A stretch of 10,527 nt of DNA from Acidobacteriota bacterium. Lineage in GTDB: Bacteria > Acidobacteriota > Blastocatellia > Pyrinomonadales > Pyrinomonadaceae. Positions 6,885 to 10,527 of this stretch are shown in pieces. The position numbers were made by a program, and so were the translations under genes. The DNA is taken from positions 1 to 10,527 of the forward strand of contig CAUJFK010000278.1 of NCBI GenBank assembly GCA_963169175.1. Direction: 5' to 3'. Every line of letters begins with the position of its first letter. Position 1 is the stretch's first letter. The notes below the pieces were generated by a model. It was not told where the DNA came from, did not search any database, and was given only the letters and a program-made list of their open reading frames with translations.

Positions 6885-7778
6885 ATGCTTCCGATAACCG
6901 AACAAGAAAATCCCAACACGGCGACGATCGACAAAGCCTCGACGATCGATGCGGCGCGCTTGATCAATAATGAGGACAAACTTGTCACGGCGGCGGTTGA
7001 GAAAGTTCTACCGCAGGTGGCCGAGGCGATCGATCATATCGTTGAACGGCTGGAAAAAGGCGGCAGGCTTTTCTATATCGGTACGGGAACAAGCGGACGC
7101 CTTGGCGTACTGGACGCGTCAGAGATACCGCCGACATATGGTGTTTCGTACGATCTCGTACAAGGCATTATCGCTGGCGGTTATGAGGCACTTTATAAAG
7201 CGACGGAAGCCAGTGAGGACAACCGTGAGGCGGCTATGGCCGATCTAAAGGCACGCGGATTGACCAGACCGGACGCCGTTGTCGGCATTGCCGCGTCCGG
7301 CCGCACGCCGTACACGATCGGTGCCGTTGAATACGCACGTTCGCTTGGCTGCTATACGGCTGCAATCGTTTGCAATCCGGATTCCGAGATCACAAAAGCG
7401 GTCGATGTTGCGATCGTTCCCGTCGTAGGGCCTGAAGCGATAACCGGCTCGACGCGGATGAAGGCGGGCACGGCGCAAAAACTGATACTCAATACGATCT
7501 CGACCATCGCGATGATCCGGCTCGGCTATGTAAACGGCAACCGCATGACGAACATGAAAACGTCGAACGAAAAACTTCGCGAACGGGGCCTGCGGATACT
7601 GATGACGGAAACGGGCCTTGAGGCTGCGGCGGCATCCGCATTGCTTGAAGACGCCGAGCATGATCTGCGTATCGCGCTTGTAATGCACCGGGCGAAAGTT
7701 GGACGTGATTCGGCAGAAAGGGCTCTTGAAGGTTCGGCGTTCGTCGTCGATGATGCGGTAATGAGTTTAAGGGAGTAA
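6885..7778 (+). CDS. murQ: N-acetylmuramic acid 6-phosphate etherase MurQ
   Basis: The 297-residue protein matches MurQ along its whole length (E. coli MurQ is 298). MurQ cleaves the lactyl ether of MurNAc-6-phosphate to give GlcNAc-6-phosphate and D-lactate in the cytoplasm. Visible signatures are TEQENP near the N-terminus, the SIS-domain sugar-phosphate loop GTGTSGRLGVLDASEIPPTYG (66-86), ASGRTPYTIGAVEYARSLG, and GPEAITGSTRMKAGTAQKL followed by LNTISTIAMIRLGYVNGNRM. E80 and D112 align with the E83 and D115 implicated in catalysis in E. coli MurQ. The C-terminal region (AAASALLEDAEHDLRIALVM) fits the helical tail. The start has no clear Shine-Dalgarno, which is common in this window. The etherase preceded by a kinase, with no murP PTS gene in view, indicates that free MurNAc is imported and then phosphorylated. 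Confidence 0.97.
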   Translation: MLPITEQENPNTATIDKASTIDAARLINNEDKLVTAAVEKVLPQVAEAIDHIVERLEKGGRLFYIGTGTSGRLGVLDASEIPPTYGVSYDLVQGIIAGGYEALYKATEASEDNREAAMADLKARGLTRPDAVVGIAASGRTPYTIGAVEYARSLGCYTAAIVCNPDSEITKAVDVAIVPVVGPEAITGSTRMKAGTAQKLILNTISTIAMIRLGYVNGNRMTNMKTSNEKLRERGLRILMTETGLEAAAASALLEDAEHDLRIALVMHRAKVGRDSAERALEGSAFVVDDAVMSLRE

Positions 7779-7870
7779 AATGCGTCAGCGAAGATCGATG
7801 CAGATCGGCCCGAAGCCGGGTTTGTTCAAAGCGCCTTTGGATCCAACTGAGGTCCATCGTTTCGGTTCCT

Positions 7871-7960
7871 TCGTTTCTTGATTCGTGCCTTTCGTGGTGG
7901 CGAAGGCGGATCCTGGACCACGAAACAGACGAAAAGAAAGAGCGATACGCACGAAACGAT
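7871..7960. repeat. TTTCGTGG-type dispersed inverted repeat, copy 1 (murQ-lipoprotein gap)
   Basis: The 287-base gap after murQ holds no convincing gene. Its centre carries a foldback element. TTTCGTGGT (7890-7898) pairs perfectly with ACCACGAAA (7917-7925), and TTCGT (7882-7886) pairs with ACGAA (7929-7933) across a 3x3 internal loop. The left part (7871-7910) matches 10119-10158 at 34 of 40 bases without gaps, so it belongs to a dispersed family. It could act as a transcription attenuator or mRNA stabiliser after murQ, but no U-tract follows it. Confidence 0.75.
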
Positions 7961-8009
7961 ATGATTCGGGAAAAGGTGCCCACTTTGAATAAACCCTGAG
8001 GCCTTTCGA

Positions 8010-8038
8010 TGGAAATCGGCGAAGTTAGGCTGTACAAT
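8010..8038 (+). promoter_or_regulatory. Candidate promoter for the lipoprotein-symporter genes
   Basis: TGGAAA (8010-8015) and TACAAT (8033-8038) are 17 bases apart, 27 bases upstream of the next start codon. TACAAT is a good -10 and the -35 is weak. If real, the lipoprotein and symporter would be transcribed at least partly independently of murQ, which fits the repeat element lying in between. Confidence 0.35.
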
Positions 8039-8065
8039 TAACGATCTTCTTCTCCGCGTAAAAAT

Positions 8066-8485
8066 ATGAAGACAATTCTAATTTCCCTTTTGCTTTTATC
8101 GTTTGCCGCCTGTGGTGAGAATAAGCCTGTGCCCAAAGCCGCCGTTCCCGCTGATGCGGATCTGAAGGCCGATGTTGTGCTGAAAGGCGCGGGCAAAGAG
8201 CGAACGATCGAGATGAGTTTTTATTTCTCAAAGCCGGTCGCCGCCGGTGAGAAAACGGCACCCGCACTGGATGTCATAGCTGTGGACGAACCAACATTTA
8301 ACGGCACGGCCCTGACACAAGGTACAAGCGAAGCCGGAAGGCTAGTGTATTCGGCAGCGGGTGTTCAGGTTACGTTCGAGAACATCGTATCGCTAAAACT
8401 GAACGGCAAACAATACGAAGGCAAGGCGATCACGCAGATCGCTGTCCCGAACCGCAGCGTAACCATTGTAATGGTGCCAAAATAA
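8066..8485 (+). CDS. Small putative lipoprotein of unknown function
   Basis: The product is 139 residues. The N-terminus is a short signal peptide (MKTILISLLLLSFAACGENK) with a plausible lipobox ending at C16; the F at -3 is not optimal. Residue +2 is G, not D, which in classic sorting rules favours the outer membrane. After a short Pro/Ala/Lys-rich tether (~18-35) comes a compact beta-rich region of about 100 residues (ADVVLKGAGKERTIEMSFYF, then AGVQVTFENIVSLKLNGKQY), with alternating hydrophobic residues suggesting a small beta-sandwich. I recognise no family. The start at 8066 lacks a Shine-Dalgarno but sits directly at the signal peptide. The gene lies 33 bases ahead of the symporter and is likely co-transcribed with it, so a role in handling wall fragments at the envelope is possible but only a guess from position. 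Confidence 0.8.
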   Translation: MKTILISLLLLSFAACGENKPVPKAAVPADADLKADVVLKGAGKERTIEMSFYFSKPVAAGEKTAPALDVIAVDEPTFNGTALTQGTSEAGRLVYSAAGVQVTFENIVSLKLNGKQYEGKAITQIAVPNRSVTIVMVPK

Positions 8486-8518
8486 CGAAAAGTCGAATCA
8501 AGATAACTCCGCATTCTG

Positions 8519-10051
8519 ATGCAGCCAATCGACCTCGTAATAATTTTCGGCTATCTGATCGGCATCACCGCCTTCGGCATTTTGTATGCCGGAAAGCAGG
8601 AGACGACCGAGGACTATTTCGTCGGCGACCGGAGCGTGCCGTGGTGGGCGATCGCCATGTCGATAGTCGCGACCGAGACCAGCACTATCACCTTCGTTTC
8701 TGTCCCCGGCATTGCCTTTGCAAAGGGCGGCAATTTTCAGTTTCTGCAACTCGTTTTCGGCTACATGCTCGGGCGGGTCGTTATCTCGCTTATCTTTATC
8801 CCGCTCTATTTCAAAGGCGAACTACAAACGGTATATCAGCTTCTCGGCGATCGATTCGGCAACAAGGTCAAAATGCTGGCCTCGGCGCTTTTCGTCGTGA
8901 TGCGGAATATCGCCGACGGCATTCGACTGCTTCTTACAGCGATCGTTCTCGCCGCCGTTTACACTTCGTTCAATCCGACGGCCGATCAAACAACGATAAT
9001 CATCGGATCGATCATCCTGCTCGGATTGGTGATGATCATCTTCACCTTTTACGGCGGAATGGAAGCCGTGATCTGGGTCGAGGTCGTGCAGCTTGTCATA
9101 TACATCGGCGGTGCTCTAGCGGCTGCGGTTGTGCTCATCCAGAACATCGACGGAGGCCTTTCGACGGTACTGAACGTCGGCAGCCAGTTTGATAAATTCG
9201 ACGTTTTCGATTTCAATCTGGATTTTGCAAAGACCTATACTTTCTGGGGCGGGCTGATCGGCGGATGCTTTTTGACGATGTCAACGCACGGTACCGATCA
9301 GTATCTGGTTCAACGATATCTCTGCACCAACAAACCATCATCGGCAGCAACTGCGCTGCTCAGTTCCGGCGCCGTCGTACTGGCCCAGTTTATCGGATTT
9401 CTATTTATCGGCGTACTGCTGTTTGCTTTCTATGCACCGTACAACTCGGCGGAGTACGCTCAGGCCGGTGTGGCGGGAAGCGGTGTTCCCGGCACATTTC
9501 CGTTTCCAAAGCCGGATCAGGTCTTCCCGAATTTTATTACCGAACATATGCCGGCCGGCCTGTCGGGCCTGGTCGTCGCGGCCATCTTTGCGGCGGCACT
9601 TTCGTCGTCGCTTAACTCGATCGCTGCAACATTTATCAATGATCTCTATAAACCGTTTGCAAAGTCCGTGACCGACAAACAGCTATTAAAGCTTTCGGGC
9701 GTTTTGACCGTGGTTATCGGCATCGTTCAGATCCTTGTCGCCATCGCTTTTATGGCAACGGGCGAATCGGCGTTGAACCTCGCCCTTTCGGTGGCATCGT
9801 TATTTAATGGCCCGGTGCTTGGCGTATTTCTTGTCGGAACATTCTTGAAGCGCGCCAAAGAGATCCATGCACTTACAGGAATGGTGGCCAGCACGGTCTT
9901 GATGATATACATCTTACTTGCGTTCAATGGCTTCGTTCCCGGCCCGCGGATCGCGTGGCCGTGGTATGCATTGATCGGCAGTGTGACGACGGTGATCGTC
10001 GCGTTCGTCGCTACACTAATCGCAAAACCAGAAAATGAAGTTTCCATGTAA
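8519..10051 (+). CDS. Sodium:solute symporter (SSS family), candidate MurNAc/amino-sugar importer
   Basis: The 510-residue, highly hydrophobic protein has about 13 predicted membrane segments, the usual SSS number, and a typical length. Family signatures are VGDRSVPWWAIAMSIVATE (35-53), YGGMEAVIWVEVVQ (178-191), GTDQYLVQRYLCTNK (258-272), and the Na2-site serine region ALSSSLNS (360-367). A loop at ~306-335 (APYNSAEYAQAGVAGSG...) is longer and Gly/Pro-rich, probably facing the periplasm. SSS proteins couple Na+ entry to uptake of sugars, amino acids or other solutes; the sequence does not reveal the substrate. Placement with kinase, murQ and wall hydrolases parallels Tannerella forsythia MurT, an inner-membrane transporter encoded with murK and murQ, so MurNAc is the leading candidate. 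GlcNAc or disaccharides are alternatives. Only 33 bases separate it from the upstream lipoprotein gene, and no terminator is seen between it and the downstream GH3 gene. Confidence 0.93.
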   Translation: MQPIDLVIIFGYLIGITAFGILYAGKQETTEDYFVGDRSVPWWAIAMSIVATETSTITFVSVPGIAFAKGGNFQFLQLVFGYMLGRVVISLIFIPLYFKGELQTVYQLLGDRFGNKVKMLASALFVVMRNIADGIRLLLTAIVLAAVYTSFNPTADQTTIIIGSIILLGLVMIIFTFYGGMEAVIWVEVVQLVIYIGGALAAAVVLIQNIDGGLSTVLNVGSQFDKFDVFDFNLDFAKTYTFWGGLIGGCFLTMSTHGTDQYLVQRYLCTNKPSSAATALLSSGAVVLAQFIGFLFIGVLLFAFYAPYNSAEYAQAGVAGSGVPGTFPFPKPDQVFPNFITEHMPAGLSGLVVAAIFAAALSSSLNSIAATFINDLYKPFAKSVTDKQLLKLSGVLTVVIGIVQILVAIAFMATGESALNLALSVASLFNGPVLGVFLVGTFLKRAKEIHALTGMVASTVLMIYILLAFNGFVPGPRIAWPWYALIGSVTTVIVAFVATLIAKPENEVSM

Positions 10052-10085
10052 CCGTCAACTAAGAATCTCGCTTGTATCTTTTAAT

Positions 10086-10527
10086 ATGTTGAGGAGCTCG
10101 AGCGTCTTTTCGTGTATTTCGTTGCTTCTTTCGTGCGTTTCGTGGCGGCGAAGCCGGAAACCCGAACGACGAAATACGCGGATCAACAATACGAAACCAA
10201 CGAAACGAAGCCGCAAAACTGCTCGGTTTTCGCCTGGTGCCAAGGTCCGAACGGCGCTATTGATCGCGGTTTTGCTCAGTTCGTTTTCATTCGCGTCTCC
10301 GCGTACCGGCACCGCCACACCGCAAAAGCTGGAACCCTCGAAAAAATCGTGGGCTTTCGCCGCCAAACAGGTGCGCAAAATGTCGGTCGATGAAAAGGTC
10401 GGCCAGCTAGTCCACGTCGGTATCAATGCCAGATATGCCAATCAGGACAGCCCGTTCTTTAAGTCACTCGAGCGAGACATCGTGGAAAACAAGATCGGCG
10501 GGATCATTTTTTTCGGCGCGCCGATCT
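10086..10527 (+). CDS. nagZ: Secreted glycoside hydrolase family 3, NagZ-like, N-terminal part (runs off right edge)
   Basis: A frame with no stop reaches the right edge. From ~10371 it reads as a GH3 N-terminus: MSVDEKVGQLVHVGINARY, later LERDIVENKIGGIIFFGAPI, close to the NagZ pattern (EEKVGQL...IGGVILF). NagZ removes non-reducing GlcNAc from wall fragments. A hydrophobic signal sequence (TALLIAVLLSSFSFAS, ~10251-10298) precedes the domain, so the enzyme should be exported. The start is uncertain. The only in-frame ATG ahead of the signal is 10086, which adds ~55 residues encoded by a TTTCGT-rich repeat. TTG at 10260 would give a short signal peptide, and ATG at 10380 would remove it and cut into the domain. 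None has a good Shine-Dalgarno. The Asp-His dyad and the rest of the barrel lie outside the window, so NagZ versus another GH3 activity is decided mainly by context. Confidence 0.72.
   Translation, partial: MLRSSSVFSCISLLLSCVSWRRSRKPERRNTRINNTKPTKRSRKTARFSPGAKVRTALLIAVLLSSFSFASPRTGTATPQKLEPSKKSWAFAAKQVRKMSVDEKVGQLVHVGINARYANQDSPFFKSLERDIVENKIGGIIFFGAPI
10111..10210. repeat. TTTCGTG-type dispersed inverted repeat, copy 2 (5' region of the GH3 gene)
   Basis: The left side carries TTTCGTTG (10117-10124), TTTCGT (10129-10134) and TTTCGT (10138-10143). The right side carries their complements ACGAAA (10169-10174), ACGAAA (10191-10196) and CAACGAAA (10198-10205) in nested order, giving a long imperfect foldback. 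Positions 10119-10158 match 7871-7910 at 34 of 40 bases. The element lies between the symporter stop and the GH3 signal sequence and is read through in the GH3 frame if translation starts at 10086. Confidence 0.75.

Noticed and set aside
7809..7826. CCCG-AAGC-CGGG hairpin followed by TTTGTT after murQ, as a terminator
   Set aside because: A four-base-pair stem with a broken T-tract is too weak to call an intrinsic terminator.
7489..8037. Minus-strand open frame of 182 residues across the murQ end and the following gap
   Set aside because: It overlaps murQ antisense and runs through the TTTCGTG repeat; composition looks like a shadow frame.
7871..10210. CRISPR array or mobile element bounded by the TTTCGTG repeats
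   Set aside because: There are only two diverged copies 2.2 kb apart, no regular spacers, and no transposase or cas gene between them.
10112..10393. Plus-strand open frame of 93 residues starting in the repeat
   Set aside because: It overlaps the GH3 frame in a different phase and stops inside the conserved GH3 N-terminus.

Overview
The window looks like a chromosomal segment of a Gram-negative, diderm environmental bacterium. The best fit is an acidobacterium, perhaps Blastocatellia/Pyrinomonadales. The reasons are a large Oar-like TonB-dependent receptor with a carboxypeptidase-regulatory-like N-terminal domain, moderate G+C, weak or absent Shine-Dalgarno sequences, and many short dispersed repeats in and between genes. 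This assignment is an inference from gene style; no marker gene is present.

Layout. Positions 1-1758 (minus) hold the first ~586 residues of an Oar-like outer-membrane receptor that runs off the left edge. Positions 1958-4666 (minus) encode a secreted 902-residue fusion of a serine beta-lactamase-fold hydrolase (AmiE/YbbE-like) and a DUF1343/NamZ exo-N-acetylmuramidase. A LysR-type regulator (4718-5635, minus) precedes it in the same direction. Across a ~190-bp divergent intergenic region, the plus strand carries a BadF/BadG-type amino-sugar kinase (5825-6802), MurNAc-6-phosphate etherase MurQ (6885-7778), a small putative lipoprotein (8066-8485), a sodium:solute symporter (8519-10051) and the 5' part of a secreted glycoside hydrolase family 3 enzyme, probably NagZ (from about 10086 to the right edge).

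Taken together this is a peptidoglycan amino-sugar salvage locus. The secreted hydrolases (amidase-NamZ fusion and NagZ) would cut peptides, MurNAc and GlcNAc from wall fragments. The symporter would import the free sugar, the kinase would phosphorylate it, and MurQ would turn MurNAc-6-phosphate into GlcNAc-6-phosphate and D-lactate. The gene set parallels the Bacillus subtilis murQ-murR-murP-amiE-nagZ-namZ cluster. It replaces the PTS with a symporter plus kinase, as in the Tannerella forsythia murTKQ operon, and fuses amiE to namZ. The LysR gene is the natural candidate regulator.

The second theme is repeat invasion of coding DNA. The fusion gene contains a perfect 33-bp-arm palindrome inserted in frame (3548-3623), a heptanucleotide tandem repeat in its interdomain linker (3111-3145), and one arm of an inverted repeat in its signal-peptide codons whose partner overlaps its ribosome-binding site (4569-4699). 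A different TTTCGTG-rich repeat occurs at 7871-7960 and again at 10111-10210, the second copy within the 5' region of the GH3 gene.
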